This document shows positions 16,134 through 24,716 of a DNA stretch of 64,000 bases, piece by piece. The notes under the pieces are model-generated. The model did no database searches and was not told where the DNA came from. It was given only the letters and a program-made list of their open reading frames with translations. The DNA is from Mumia sp. Pv4-285 (lineage in GTDB: Bacteria > Actinomycetota > Actinomycetes > Propionibacteriales > Nocardioidaceae). The stretch spans positions 1,178,001-1,242,000 of the forward strand of contig NZ_CP162023.1 in assembly GCF_041320275.1 (NCBI RefSeq), written 5' to 3'. Positions within the stretch are counted from its first letter, which is position 1. Every line of letters begins with the position of its first letter. Position numbers and translations under genes: made by a program.

Positions 16134-17456
16134 ATGGGGATCAGGGCTCGACGGCGAGTGGCGGCTGTCGCCGCGATCGCCGGTGCGGCGGCCGGGCTGG
16201 CTGCGTGCGGTGGGGAGTCGAGCGGCAGCACGCCGACGCTCAACTGGTACATCAATCCGGACGTCTCGAACCTCGAGGCGTACGTCACCGACGCCGACGG
16301 CAACCAGGCGCCCGGCGGTCAGGCGTACCTCGCACTGAAGTGCTCCGAGGAGTCGAACGGCGCCTACGACATCAAGGTTCGGCTGCTGCCGAACGACGCC
16401 TCCCAGCAGCGCGAGCAGCTCGTCCGCCGCCTCGCGGCCGAGGACGACTCGATCGACCTGATGAGCCTCGACCCAGCGTTCACGGCCGAGTTCGCCAACG
16501 CCGGTTTCCTCGAGCCGATCCCGGAGGAGGAGCAGGCCCAGCTGTCGGAGGGCATGCTCGACGGCGCGATCGAGGCGGCCACGTACGACGACAACCTGAT
16601 CGCCGTGCCGCTGTGGTCGAACACCCAGATCCTCTGGTTCAAGAAGTCGGTCGCCGAGAAGGCCGGACTCGACATGACGAAGCCTGTGACGTGGGACCAG
16701 ATCATCGACGCCGCCGAGCAGACGAACACCACGGTGAGCGTGCAGGCGAAGCGGTACGAGGGCTACTCGGTGTGGATCAACGCGCTGATCTCCGGTGCCG
16801 GCGGCCAGATCCTGGAAGACCCCGAGGCGGGCAAGGACGCGGAGATCACCGTGGACACCCCTGAGGGCAAGGCGGCTGCCGAGGTCGTCTCCAAGCTGGG
16901 CAACTCCCCGGCCGCGCCTCCGGCACTGTCGAACGCCGACGAGGGCGGCACGGTGGCGTCGTTCTCGGCCGCGGACGGTGGCTTCCTCGTCAACTGGACG
17001 TACGTCTACTCCGACCCGAACGTCGCCCCGTTCAAGGACGACCTCGGCTGGGTCCGTTACCCGGCGACCACCGAGGGCGACGAGAGCCGGCCTCCGTACG
17101 GCGGCATCAACATCGGCGTCTCGAGCTACGGCAAGCACACCGATGCGGCGTACGAGGCCGCCGCGTGCCTGACGTCGGCCGAGAGCCAGAAGACCTACGC
17201 GCAGGCGTCGGGCAACCAGCCGGCGCGCTCGGCGGTCTACGACGACCCCGAGATGAAGAAGGCGTTCCCGATGGCAGCCCTGTGGCGCGAGAGCATCGAC
17301 GCTGCTGCGCCGCGGCCGCTCACACCGTACTGGAGCGACATCAGCACGGCGCTCTACTCGAGCTGGCACCCGCCGTCGTCGGTCGACCCCGACACCACTC
17401 CGGCGGAGTCGCAGCAGTACATCGAGGACGTTCTTCAAGGCAAGGCTCTGCTGTGA
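16134..17456 (+). CDS. trehalose-type ABC transporter solute-binding lipoprotein (LpqY-like)
   Basis: A 440-aa lipoprotein that would capture the sugar outside the membrane. The signal peptide ends in the lipobox GLAAC (Cys25). The mature part is a type-1 extracellular solute-binding protein. LpqY-like landmarks are NDASQQREQLVRRLAAED, the DLMSLDPAFTAEFANAGFLE region, VPLWSNTQILWF, and the late PYGGINIGVSSYGKH followed by a run of Leu/Pro-rich C-terminus (PRPLTPYWSDIS, SVDPDTTPAESQQYI). Similarity in order and spacing to M. tuberculosis LpqY makes trehalose the best substrate guess; other alpha-glucosides are possible. Start ATG 16134 has GGGAG about 8 nt upstream. First gene of a four-gene operon. 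Confidence 0.82.
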   Translation: MGIRARRRVAAVAAIAGAAAGLAACGGESSGSTPTLNWYINPDVSNLEAYVTDADGNQAPGGQAYLALKCSEESNGAYDIKVRLLPNDASQQREQLVRRLAAEDDSIDLMSLDPAFTAEFANAGFLEPIPEEEQAQLSEGMLDGAIEAATYDDNLIAVPLWSNTQILWFKKSVAEKAGLDMTKPVTWDQIIDAAEQTNTTVSVQAKRYEGYSVWINALISGAGGQILEDPEAGKDAEITVDTPEGKAAAEVVSKLGNSPAAPPALSNADEGGTVASFSAADGGFLVNWTYVYSDPNVAPFKDDLGWVRYPATTEGDESRPPYGGINIGVSSYGKHTDAAYEAAACLTSAESQKTYAQASGNQPARSAVYDDPEMKKAFPMAALWRESIDAAAPRPLTPYWSDISTALYSSWHPPSSVDPDTTPAESQQYIEDVLQGKALL

Positions 17457-17481
17457 GAGGCGCTGCTGTGAGCGGGAGGCG

Positions 17482-18429
17482 ATGACGATGGCGAGCACGA
17501 CGACGCTCGAGCCGACGAAGGCCGCGCCAGGCGGGCGGCGTACGAAGACACGCACGCCGGAGAGCGCGGAGAACCGGCTGGGCTGGAAGCTCGCCGGCCC
17601 TGCGGTCGCGGTGATGCTGCTCGTGACCGCGTGGCCGATGCTGCGAGCGCTGTACCTGTCGCTCTTCAGCTACCGCCTCACGGACCCGGACAACCGCGAG
17701 CTCGTGGGCATCTCCAACTACGGGGTGGTCCTGTCGGACTCGCTGTGGTGGCGCGCGGTGGGGGTGGCCGTGTTCATCATGGTGGTCACCGTGGCGGTCG
17801 AGCTGGTGATCGGCTTCGGGTTCGCGATGGTGATGAACAACATCCTCGTCGCCCGCGGCCTGGTCCGAGCCTCGATCCTCGTGCCGTACGGCATCATCAC
17901 CGTCGTCTCGGCCTACGCCTGGCTGTACGCGTTCCAGCCCACCACGGGGTTCGTCAACCAGTGGCTGCACCTCGACCCCGGCACCAACCTGTTCGACGAC
18001 TTCTGGGGCTCGATCTTCGTCATCTGCCTGGCGGAGATCTGGAAGACGACGCCGTTCGTGTCGCTGCTGCTGCTCGCCGGGCTCTCGCAGGTCCCGAACG
18101 ACGCCATCGAGGCGGCGACCGTCGACGGCGCGACGTGGCGCCAGCGGCTGACGAAGGTGATCCTGCCGTCGATGCGTGCCGCGATCATGGTCGCCGTGCT
18201 CTTCCGCGCGCTCGACGCGTACCGGATCTTCGACAGCCCGTTCATCATGACCGGCTTCGCCAACGGCACCGCACCGCCGTCGGGTCTCGTCTACAACGCG
18301 ATGATCCAGCGCGTCGAGCTCGGGCTCGGATCGGCCATGTCCGTGCTGTTGTTCCTCTCGGTCCTCATCATCGCGTTCGGGTTGATGAAGCTGTTCCGGG
18401 TGGACCTGAGCCAGGTGAGGGGAGACTGA
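17482..18429 (+). CDS. sugA: trehalose-type ABC transporter permease (SugA-like)
   Basis: A 315-aa permease with six helices (first about 35-58, AGPAVAVMLLVTAWPMLRA). The EAA loop that docks the ATPase is EAATVDGATWRQRLTKVILP (about residues 211-230). It pairs with the next gene to form the membrane channel of the sugar importer. Start ATG 17482 has GGGAGG about 6 nt upstream. It lies 25 nt after the binding protein and 1 nt before the second permease. Assignment as SugA rests on operon order and the LpqY-like partner. Confidence 0.82.
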   Translation: MTMASTTTLEPTKAAPGGRRTKTRTPESAENRLGWKLAGPAVAVMLLVTAWPMLRALYLSLFSYRLTDPDNRELVGISNYGVVLSDSLWWRAVGVAVFIMVVTVAVELVIGFGFAMVMNNILVARGLVRASILVPYGIITVVSAYAWLYAFQPTTGFVNQWLHLDPGTNLFDDFWGSIFVICLAEIWKTTPFVSLLLLAGLSQVPNDAIEAATVDGATWRQRLTKVILPSMRAAIMVAVLFRALDAYRIFDSPFIMTGFANGTAPPSGLVYNAMIQRVELGLGSAMSVLLFLSVLIIAFGLMKLFRVDLSQVRGD

Positions 18430-18430
18430 C

Positions 18431-19429
18431 ATGTCGCCGCGACGCAAGTCCCGTGTGCTGTGGTCGCTCGTCGCGATCGTCATCGGGCTGATCTTCGCCG
18501 GAGCGGGGCTCTGGCTCATCGACCGGCCGGACCTCTGGCTGTGGTTGATCACCGGCACCGTGTTCGTGCTGACCGGCGCCGTCGGCCTGGTCATGGGCGA
18601 GAAGGCTCCCCACATCTCGTGGGGCTCCATCGTCGGCGCCGAGCTGATCGTGCTCTACACGCTGACCCCGGTCGTCTATCTGGTGTCGCTGTCGCTCAAG
18701 GGCGGCAACGCGGACGTGAACCAGGGAGGCTTCCTCCCGCACGACCCGAGCTTCACCAACTACGACACCGTCTTCCAGTTCAGCCTGTTCCAGCACGCGC
18801 TGTTCAACTCGTTCGGCATCTCGATCATCTCGACGGTCATCTCGGTCGTCCTGGCCACCTTCGCCGCGTACGCGGTCGCGCGGCTGCGGTTCCGAGGCAA
18901 GAAGTTCGTGCTGTCGATCGCGTTGGCGATCGCGATGTTCCCGGTGGTCGCACTCGTCGGTCCGCTCTTCGACATGTGGCGTGCGATCGGCATCTACGAC
19001 ACGTGGATAGGCCTGATCATCCCGTACCTGTCGTTCACGCTCCCGATGTCGATCTGGGTGCTCTCGGCGTTCTTCCGCGAGATCCCGTGGGAGATGGAGC
19101 AGGCCGCCGAGGTCGACGGGGCGACGGCCTGGCAGGCGTTCCGGAAGGTGATCGTGCCGCTCGCGGCTCCCGGTGTCTTCACCGCGGCGATCATCACGTT
19201 CTTCTTCGCCTGGAACGACTTCGTCTTCGGCATATCCCTGAGCTCCACCGAGAGATCGATCCCGGTCCCTGCGTCGCTCGCGTTCTTCACCGGCGCGTCG
19301 CAGTTCGACCAGCCGATCGCGGCGATCGCTGCGGCCTCGGTCGTCGTGACGATCCCGATCTTCATCATCGTCCTCCTGTTCCAGCGCAAGATCGTCTCCG
19401 GGCTGACCTCCGGTGCAGTGAAGGGTTGA
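18431..19429 (+). CDS. sugB: trehalose-type ABC transporter permease (SugB-like) with an extended N-terminus
   Basis: A 332-aa permease; SugB of M. tuberculosis is about 274 aa. The excess is at the N-terminus, where two extra predicted helices (about 12-32, VAIVIGLIFAGAGLWLI, and 36-53, LWLWLITGTVFVLTGAVGL) precede the standard core that begins near SWGSIVGAELIVLYTLTP. The EAA loop is EQAAEVDGATAWQAFRKVIVP (about 221-241). FNSFGISIISTVISVVLATFAAYA is the usual third helix. It starts 1 nt after sugA stops and is followed by the ATPase after 5 nt. The role of the extra helix pair is unknown. Confidence 0.82.
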   Translation: MSPRRKSRVLWSLVAIVIGLIFAGAGLWLIDRPDLWLWLITGTVFVLTGAVGLVMGEKAPHISWGSIVGAELIVLYTLTPVVYLVSLSLKGGNADVNQGGFLPHDPSFTNYDTVFQFSLFQHALFNSFGISIISTVISVVLATFAAYAVARLRFRGKKFVLSIALAIAMFPVVALVGPLFDMWRAIGIYDTWIGLIIPYLSFTLPMSIWVLSAFFREIPWEMEQAAEVDGATAWQAFRKVIVPLAAPGVFTAAIITFFFAWNDFVFGISLSSTERSIPVPASLAFFTGASQFDQPIAAIAAASVVVTIPIFIIVLLFQRKIVSGLTSGAVKG

Positions 19430-19434
19430 TCACC

Positions 19435-20661
19435 ATGGCCACCATCGAGATGAAGAACATCGTCAAGCAGTACGGCGACAACGCGCCGGCGGTGCGCGAC
19501 GTCAGCCTCGAGATCGACGACGGGGAGTTCGTGATCCTCGTCGGGCCGTCCGGGTGCGGCAAGTCCACGCTGCTCCGGATGATCGTCGGTCTGGAGGAGA
19601 TCACCTCCGGCGACATGCTCATCGGCGGCGACCGCGTCAACGACAAGCCGCCGCGCGACCGCAATCTTGCAATGGTCTTCCAGAACTACGCGCTCTACCC
19701 GCACCTCAGCGTCTACGAGAACATCGCCTTCCCGCTGCGCCTCCACAAGGGCAACAAGGAGGAGGAGATCGACAAGAAGGTGCGTGACGCTGCCGAGACG
19801 CTGGAGCTGACGGAGTTCCTCGAACGCAAGCCGGCGAACCTCTCCGGCGGCCAGCGGCAGCGGGTCGCGATGGGCCGCGCGATCGTGCGCGACGCCCAGG
19901 CGTTCCTCTTCGACGAGCCGCTGTCGAACCTCGACGCGAAGCTGCGTGGCCAGATGCGTACGGAGATCGCACGGCTGCAGCGCAAGCTCGGCGTCACCAC
20001 GGTCTACGTGACCCACGACCAGACCGAGGCGATGACCCTCGGCGACCGCGTCGCGCTGCTCAAGAAGGGCGTGCTGCAGCAGGTCGCGACGCCGCGCGAG
20101 CTCTACGAGAAGCCGGTCAACCTGTTCGTGGCGGGCTTCATCGGGTCGCCTCCGATGAACATGCTTCCGGCGAAGCCGAACGGTGACCAGATGGAGCTCC
20201 CGTTCGTGACGTTCACGATGCCGCCCGAGATGGCGAAGGCGGCCGAGGGCCACGAGCTTTTGATCGCCGGGATCCGGCCGGAGCACTTCGTGGACGCAGC
20301 CTCGCCGCAACCGCCCGAAGGAGCGGTGAGCTTCAACGCGGACGTCGACGTCGTGGAGTGGCTCGGCAACGAGCAGTACGCCTACATCCCGTTCGAGGCA
20401 CCGGAGCAGGTGCGTCAGACGCTCGACGACCTGGCGAAGGACCTCGACGGCGAGAAGATGCAGCAGCAGATCGTCGTCAGCCTCGAACCGACCACGAGGC
20501 TCGGAGTCGGCGAGCAGGCCGAGCTGATGATGGACGTGTCGAAGCTGCACCTGTTCGATCCCGAGACCGGGGACAACCTCATGCTCGGCGCCACGGAGAA
20601 GGAGTCGATGGGCGACAAGGTCGCGGACGGCGAGAGGCCGGTCGACCACGAGCGGCAGTAG
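19435..20661 (+). CDS. sugC: ABC transporter ATP-binding protein (SugC/MsiK/UgpC-like)
   Basis: A 408-aa ATPase. Walker A is GPSGCGKST (37-45), signature LSGGQ (136-140), Walker B AFLFDEP, and D-loop SNLDAKLR. The last ~170 residues are the TOBE/MalK-type regulatory domain, which contains AGIRPEHFVDA. It powers import through the two permeases; in actinobacteria such an ATPase can serve several sugar importers. The start is ATG 19435 (MATIEMKNIVKQYG); an open frame further upstream overlaps sugB and is not coding. It is the last gene of the operon; a 160-nt gap without an obvious terminator follows. Confidence 0.87.
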   Translation: MATIEMKNIVKQYGDNAPAVRDVSLEIDDGEFVILVGPSGCGKSTLLRMIVGLEEITSGDMLIGGDRVNDKPPRDRNLAMVFQNYALYPHLSVYENIAFPLRLHKGNKEEEIDKKVRDAAETLELTEFLERKPANLSGGQRQRVAMGRAIVRDAQAFLFDEPLSNLDAKLRGQMRTEIARLQRKLGVTTVYVTHDQTEAMTLGDRVALLKKGVLQQVATPRELYEKPVNLFVAGFIGSPPMNMLPAKPNGDQMELPFVTFTMPPEMAKAAEGHELLIAGIRPEHFVDAASPQPPEGAVSFNADVDVVEWLGNEQYAYIPFEAPEQVRQTLDDLAKDLDGEKMQQQIVVSLEPTTRLGVGEQAELMMDVSKLHLFDPETGDNLMLGATEKESMGDKVADGERPVDHERQ

Positions 20662-20821
20662 GGACTGGTCGGACTCTCAGGGCAGATTCTCAGGAAAGTC
20701 CGTCTGCGCAGGTCAGAGCGGCGTTGCGTCCGCTTTAGTCCGTATGTCCGTTTGATAACGATTCAGTCTCGACGCATGCTGGGGGCTTCTACCCGCGATT
20801 CCTTCCCCCGGAGGACCACGA

Positions 20822-21580
20822 GTGCCATCCCCCCTCATGCCTGTGCGTCGTTCTGCTGCCCAGGACGGCAAGCGCAAGGCCGCCCGCACGCCCGTCACGA
20901 CGCGGCTCCTGACGCGCGCCCGTACGCCGCGTGGTCGGCTCGCAGCCGCTGGCGCGACCGCTGCGGCGCTCGCGATCGTCGGTGGCGCCGTCGTCGGCGC
21001 TGCGGCATCGCCCGAGTCGCAGACCGCTGCTGTCGTCGGTGCCGACGTGACCGAGCGCTCAGCGGCCACTGCTGCGCCGTCCGAGCGCACGACGACCGAC
21101 GTCTCGCGCTCGGGTGAGCGCGCCGCGGTAGGCGACGCCGAGAAGACCGAGACCGCGAAGACCGACGCCGCAAGGACCGCGGCGCCGAAGTCCGGTTCGG
21201 TGGCTGCCGCCAAGAAGCAGCAGGCAGCCAAGGCCGAGGCGCCGCGCAAGGTCATCACCGAGACGGCGCGCATGCAGGACCGCGACCCGCGTGACATCGC
21301 CAAGGCGATGCTCGCCGACTTCGGTTTCGGGGCCGGAGAGTTCAGCTGCCTGAACGACCTGTGGGTCGGCGAGAGCAACTGGCGCTGGAACGCCGACAAC
21401 CCGACCTCGAGCGCGTACGGCATCCCGCAGGCGCTCCCCGGGTCGAAGATGGCATCGGCCGGCGCCGACTGGGAGACCAACCCGGCGACGCAGATCAAGT
21501 GGGGCCTGGGCTACATCAAGGACGTGTACGGAACCCCGTGCGCGGCGCAGTCCTTCAAGCAGGGCAACGGCTGGTACTGA
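20822..21580 (+). CDS. secreted protein with a lysozyme-like aggregation-promoting-factor C-terminal domain
   Basis: A 252-aa exported protein. After a basic N-terminus, a hydrophobic segment (about 39-63, AAGATAAALAIVGGAVVGAA) acts as signal or anchor, followed by an Ala/Lys/Thr-rich linker (about 65-145). The C-terminal domain (about 150-252) contains FSCLNDLWVGESNWRWNADN, SSAYGIPQALPGSKM and QIKWGLGYIKDVYGTPC. This is the transglycosylase-like fold found in aggregation-promoting factors and some resuscitation proteins; the catalytic glutamate would be E in VGESNW. It probably trims peptidoglycan. Start GTG 20822 has GGAGGA 6 nt upstream. The 160-nt gap before it holds a CGTTTGATAACG mini-palindrome near 20750-20761. 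Confidence 0.82.
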   Translation: MPSPLMPVRRSAAQDGKRKAARTPVTTRLLTRARTPRGRLAAAGATAAALAIVGGAVVGAAASPESQTAAVVGADVTERSAATAAPSERTTTDVSRSGERAAVGDAEKTETAKTDAARTAAPKSGSVAAAKKQQAAKAEAPRKVITETARMQDRDPRDIAKAMLADFGFGAGEFSCLNDLWVGESNWRWNADNPTSSAYGIPQALPGSKMASAGADWETNPATQIKWGLGYIKDVYGTPCAAQSFKQGNGWY

Positions 21581-21610
21581 GCCGGCTCCCTAGCGTCGCC
21601 GGCGGCGAGT

Positions 21611-21657
21611 CCCCCGGACGCCGAGCCGCAACGAGCGCGTGAGCCGCGCGTCGGGGG
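21611..21657 (+). terminator. possible terminator after the wall-active protein
   Basis: CCCCC-G-GACGC (21611-21621, one bulged G) can pair with GCGTCGGGGG (21648-21657). The loop is 26 nt and could pair internally. A weak candidate, 31 nt after the stop. Confidence 0.3.
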
Positions 21658-21673
21658 CGTTCGGCCGCCCGGA

Positions 21674-21679
21674 TACCGT
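21674..21679 (+). promoter_or_regulatory. -10 box (TACCGT) of the DUF2079 gene
   Basis: TACCGT ends 6 nt before ATG 21686, matching the leaderless pattern. Confidence 0.45.
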
Positions 21680-21685
21680 GTCCGC

Positions 21686-23131
21686 ATGACCGAGCCGACG
21701 ACCGAGGACGACCCCGGAGTGCAGCGGCGTTCAGGCGTCGCCGGGGTGGTCGGCCCCGCGGTCCTCGCGCTGATCTGTGGTACGGCGTACGCCTTGTTGT
21801 CGTTGCTCCGCTTCCGTCGCTTCGAGACCCCGTCGTGGGACAACGCGATCTTCGAGCAGGCGATCGCCGCGTACTCGCGGCTCGAGGCGCCGATCGTCGA
21901 CATCAAGGCGCCGGGCTACAACATCCTTGGCGACCACTTCTCGCCGGTGACCGCGCTCGTTGCGCCGTTCTACCGCGTCTTCCCCGACGGTCGTACGCTG
22001 CTGGTCGCCCAGGCCGTCCTCATCGCGATCTCGGTCTACGTGATCGCCCGCGGCGCCGTGCGGCTGCTCGGCCTCGCCGGCGGCCTCGCGGTCGGAGTCG
22101 GGTACGGGTTCTCCTTCGGGATCGCCTCGGCCGTCTGGGTCGACTTCCACGAGGTGGCGTTCGGTGTGCTCTTCCTCGCGGTCGCAGGCATCGCGTACGT
22201 CGAGCGGAGATGGCTCGCGGCGGCGCTGTGGTCCGTTCCGCTGCTCCTGGTGAAGGAGGATCTCGGCCTCACCGTCCTCGCCGTCGGTGTCGTGCTCGCG
22301 CTGTCGGGCGCACGACGTATCGGCCTGGCCACGGCCGCGATCGGCCTCGGGGGCTTCCTGCTCACGCTGTTCGTGATCATCCCGGCGTTCAACCCCGGCG
22401 GGGGCTACGACTACGTCGGCGTCATCGGCGCGGACGGCGACGGGGGTCCTGGACCGTGGGCGACGTTCTGGACCGGGTGGGACCTCAAGCTGCCGACGCT
22501 GCTCGCGACGTTCGGGATCACCGGCTTCCTGGCGCTGCGCTCACCGTGGGTGCTGGTGGCGGGCCCGACGATGCTGTGGCGGTTCGTGGGTGACAACGAG
22601 TACTACTGGGGCACGGACTGGCACTACGCCCTCGTGATCATGCCGGTCGTCTTCGCCGCGATGCTCGACGCGATCGTGCGCCTCCGCGCGGCCGACGACG
22701 GTGGCGGCAGCGGTGCGACCTGGGCCTCGCCGCCGTGGCTGCGCCGCTACGCGACACACGTGCCCGCGATCGCCGCCGCCGTCGCGCTCGCGATGCTGCC
22801 GCAGTACCCGCTCGCTCGACTCGTCGACCCCGTGACGTACGAGGCGAGCCCGCGGGCAGCGGCAGCCCAGGAGATCCTGGACCTCGTCCCCGAGGGAGCG
22901 AGCGTCGAGACCGACATCGGGCTCATCACCCACCTGGCGACAGGGCGCACGGTGTACTGGACCGGCACCGTCGGCGACGCCGTACCGGACTGGATGGTCG
23001 TCGACGCCTACTCGGGCTGGGGCGACGCCGCTCCGGACGCGGCGGCGTACGCACGCCAGCAGCATCCCGGCACCTCGTGGGAGGTCGTGCTCGACCGCGA
23101 CGGCTACCAGGTCGCGCGCCGCACCGACTGA
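21686..23131 (+). CDS. DUF2079 domain-containing membrane protein
   Basis: A 481-aa integral membrane protein with about ten helices. The DUF2079 core is near the start: FETPSWDNAIFEQAIAAYS, APGYNILGDHFSPVTALVAP and FYRVFPDGRTLLVAQAVL. A large soluble C-terminal part (about 385-480) follows the last helix and includes EILDLVPEGASVETDIGL and DWMVVDAYSGWGD. The fold resembles GT-C glycosyltransferases, with acidic residues in the first loop, but no activity is established. It appears to be transcribed alone from a leaderless promoter. Confidence 0.8.
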   Translation: MTEPTTEDDPGVQRRSGVAGVVGPAVLALICGTAYALLSLLRFRRFETPSWDNAIFEQAIAAYSRLEAPIVDIKAPGYNILGDHFSPVTALVAPFYRVFPDGRTLLVAQAVLIAISVYVIARGAVRLLGLAGGLAVGVGYGFSFGIASAVWVDFHEVAFGVLFLAVAGIAYVERRWLAAALWSVPLLLVKEDLGLTVLAVGVVLALSGARRIGLATAAIGLGGFLLTLFVIIPAFNPGGGYDYVGVIGADGDGGPGPWATFWTGWDLKLPTLLATFGITGFLALRSPWVLVAGPTMLWRFVGDNEYYWGTDWHYALVIMPVVFAAMLDAIVRLRAADDGGGSGATWASPPWLRRYATHVPAIAAAVALAMLPQYPLARLVDPVTYEASPRAAAAQEILDLVPEGASVETDIGLITHLATGRTVYWTGTVGDAVPDWMVVDAYSGWGDAAPDAAAYARQQHPGTSWEVVLDRDGYQVARRTD

Positions 23132-23171
23132 CCGCGAGTCACGCCGTACGGTCCGCGAGTCACGCCGTACG
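23132..23171 (+). repeat. 21-bp direct repeat, two copies
   Basis: CCGCGAGTCACGCCGTACG occurs at 23132-23150 and 23153-23171 (period 21). It sits in the gap between the DUF2079 stop and the next gene. Confidence 0.7.
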
Positions 23172-23185
23172 CCAGACTGTGCGCC

Positions 23186-23569
23186 ATGCCCCGCGTGCTC
23201 GTCCTGCTCCTCGGTCTCGTCGTCGGTGTCGTCGGTGTCGTCGGCACTGTCGTTCTCGTCCGTGCCGGGATCGGGTCGACGAACCTCGCCGTGTCCGAGC
23301 GGACGCTCGCCTGCGACGGCAAGGGCGGCGACCCCGAGGTGTGTGTCGTCCGGCTGTCACGTCCGGAGCTGCTCGTCGTGCCCGGCAGACGAGAGATCCA
23401 GGTGCGGCGGTCGGGGACGACTCGTGCCTTGTACGCCGAGGACCCGTTCGGCGAGCACACCGCTGACGGCGACCTCGAGGTCGAGATCGCCGGCGGCGTA
23501 TCGGTGGCGGGACCGTCCTTCACCCTGCTCTGGGACGCCGCCGAGGTCGACTCGCTCCTGACGGACTGA
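23186..23569 (+). CDS. hypothetical membrane-anchored or exported protein
   Basis: A 127-aa protein with an N-terminal hydrophobic helix (about 4-27, rich in Val/Leu/Gly) and a beta-rich extracytoplasmic domain. Two cysteines (TLACDGKGG and EVCVVRLSRP) may form a disulfide. No family is recognised. It follows the DUF2079 gene by 54 nt and may share a transcript with it. The ATG at 23186 is the only sensible start and has CAGACT 7 nt upstream. It converges on the frameshifted TIM-barrel gene. Confidence 0.6.
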   Translation: MPRVLVLLLGLVVGVVGVVGTVVLVRAGIGSTNLAVSERTLACDGKGGDPEVCVVRLSRPELLVVPGRREIQVRRSGTTRALYAEDPFGEHTADGDLEVEIAGGVSVAGPSFTLLWDAAEVDSLLTD

Positions 23570-23582
23570 CCGCCCCCGTCAG
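23558..23582. terminator. short hairpin spanning both convergent stop codons
   Basis: CTGACGG (23558-23564) pairs with CCGTCAG (23576-23582) around an 11-nt loop. The plus-strand TGA (23567-23569) is in the loop and the minus-strand stop (23579-23581) is in the 3' arm. Confidence 0.45.
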
Positions 23583-24545
23583 AACCGCAGGGCGCGGAGG
23601 TAGTCGTAGCCGACCTCCGCGGTCTGCCGTGGTGTGACGTTGGGCCGGTCGTTCTCGACGATGTACTCCTCGACCTGGTGGTGCGCGAAGATCCGCGCGA
23701 AGTCCAGGTTGCCCGTGCCGAGGTCGCACATGACGCCGGTGTCGGGATCGCGGTCCTTCACGTGGTACTGCCGGACCTCGAGCGGTGAGTCGTCGAGGTG
23801 CTGCGCGATGAACCCCTTCGGGGTCGTCCACGCCGTCGCCGCTCTGGATGGCGCCGGTCGCGATCCAGTAGAGGTCGACCTCGAAGTGCACGAGCACCGG
23901 GTCGAGCTCGGCGCAGAGGATGTCCCACGGCCGCTCACCGTTCACGAGGGGCAGGAACTCGTGCGCGTGGTTGTGGTAGCCGTACCGCAGTCCCTCGCGC
24001 TGAGCCGCGGCCGCCTCGCTGTTCATCTGGTACGCCCAGCGCTTCCACTGCTCGGGGTCGTCGTTGGCGAGGTACGGGACGACGATGTAGCGCTGGCCGA
24101 GGATGTTGGCGTTGTCGAGCTTCTCGTACAGGGCCGTCCGTGTGCTCGACAGGTTGTCGTGGCTCGACGACGTACGGATGCCGATGCGGTCGTGGAAGCG
24201 GCGGACCTCGCGGACGGATTGCCCGTAGTAGCCGCCCTGCTCGACCTTGCGGTAGCCGGCGTCGGCCACGTAGCGCAGCGAGCTGCGGTAGTCCACCGCC
24301 AGGTCGTCGCGGATCGAGTAGAGCTGGATGCTGATCTTGTTCGGGTCGACGCGGCGCCTGCCTGGGCGAGGGCGTCCGCGGTGCTCCTCGCTGCGTCCGG
24401 CTGCTGCCGCCGTGCCAGGCGCGCCGAAGGCGAGCGCCCCGGCGGCGGCGGTGCCGACGAGCGTCTTCATCAGGCGACGCCTGTCCATGCCGTTGCGTCC
24501 GGTGGCCTCGTCGAGGGCTCCGTCACCGTCGAATCCGTAGCACAT
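23579..24545 (-). pseudogene. Tat-exported sugar-phosphate isomerase/epimerase-like TIM-barrel gene, frameshifted
   Basis: If one extra base is ignored this encodes about 321 aa of the xylose-isomerase-like TIM-barrel family (PF01261). A Tat signal starts MDRRRLMKTLVGTAAAGAL. The barrel follows with KISIQLYSIRDDLAVDYR, RYGYHNHAHEFLPL and VLVHFEVDLYWIATGAIQ. The frame breaks near 23815-23826: the first frame reads DDPEGVHR and then nonsense, while the +1 frame resumes family sequence PKGFIAQHLDD, VRQYHVKDRDPDTG and DLGTGNLDFARIF to the stop. ATG 24545 has GGAGGA 4 nt upstream. A sequencing error cannot be excluded. Substrate unknown. Confidence 0.75.
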
Positions 24546-24662
24546 GTCGTCCTCCCCAGCGATCGTTTGGGTTGAACGTAATGCAGATCACATCCACTTA
24601 CAACAGGAGGCGACGTACTTTTGCGCGAACCGCGCCATAAGTGCCTGGTGACCGTACACGCA

Positions 24663-24699
24663 GCAGGGGCCGTACCGCACATGGCGGCACGGCCCCTGC
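24663..24699 (-). terminator. hairpin terminator downstream of fumC
   Basis: GCAGGGGCCGT (24663-24673) pairs with ACGGCCCCTGC (24689-24699); after one mismatch three more pairs close a 7-nt loop. It lies 18 nt past the fumC stop in the direction of transcription. Confidence 0.65.
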
Positions 24700-24716
24700 G
24701 GGCGCGGTGGGTCAGC

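Noticed and set aside
18460-19434. Extended start of the sugar-importer ATPase
   Set aside because: The extension lies over sugB in another frame; the family start MATIEMKNIV is at 19435.
20662-20821. Possible c-di-AMP (ydaO-type) riboswitch before the wall-active protein
   Set aside because: Actinobacterial resuscitation/wall genes can have one, but the conserved riboswitch core sequences are not visible in this 160-nt gap.
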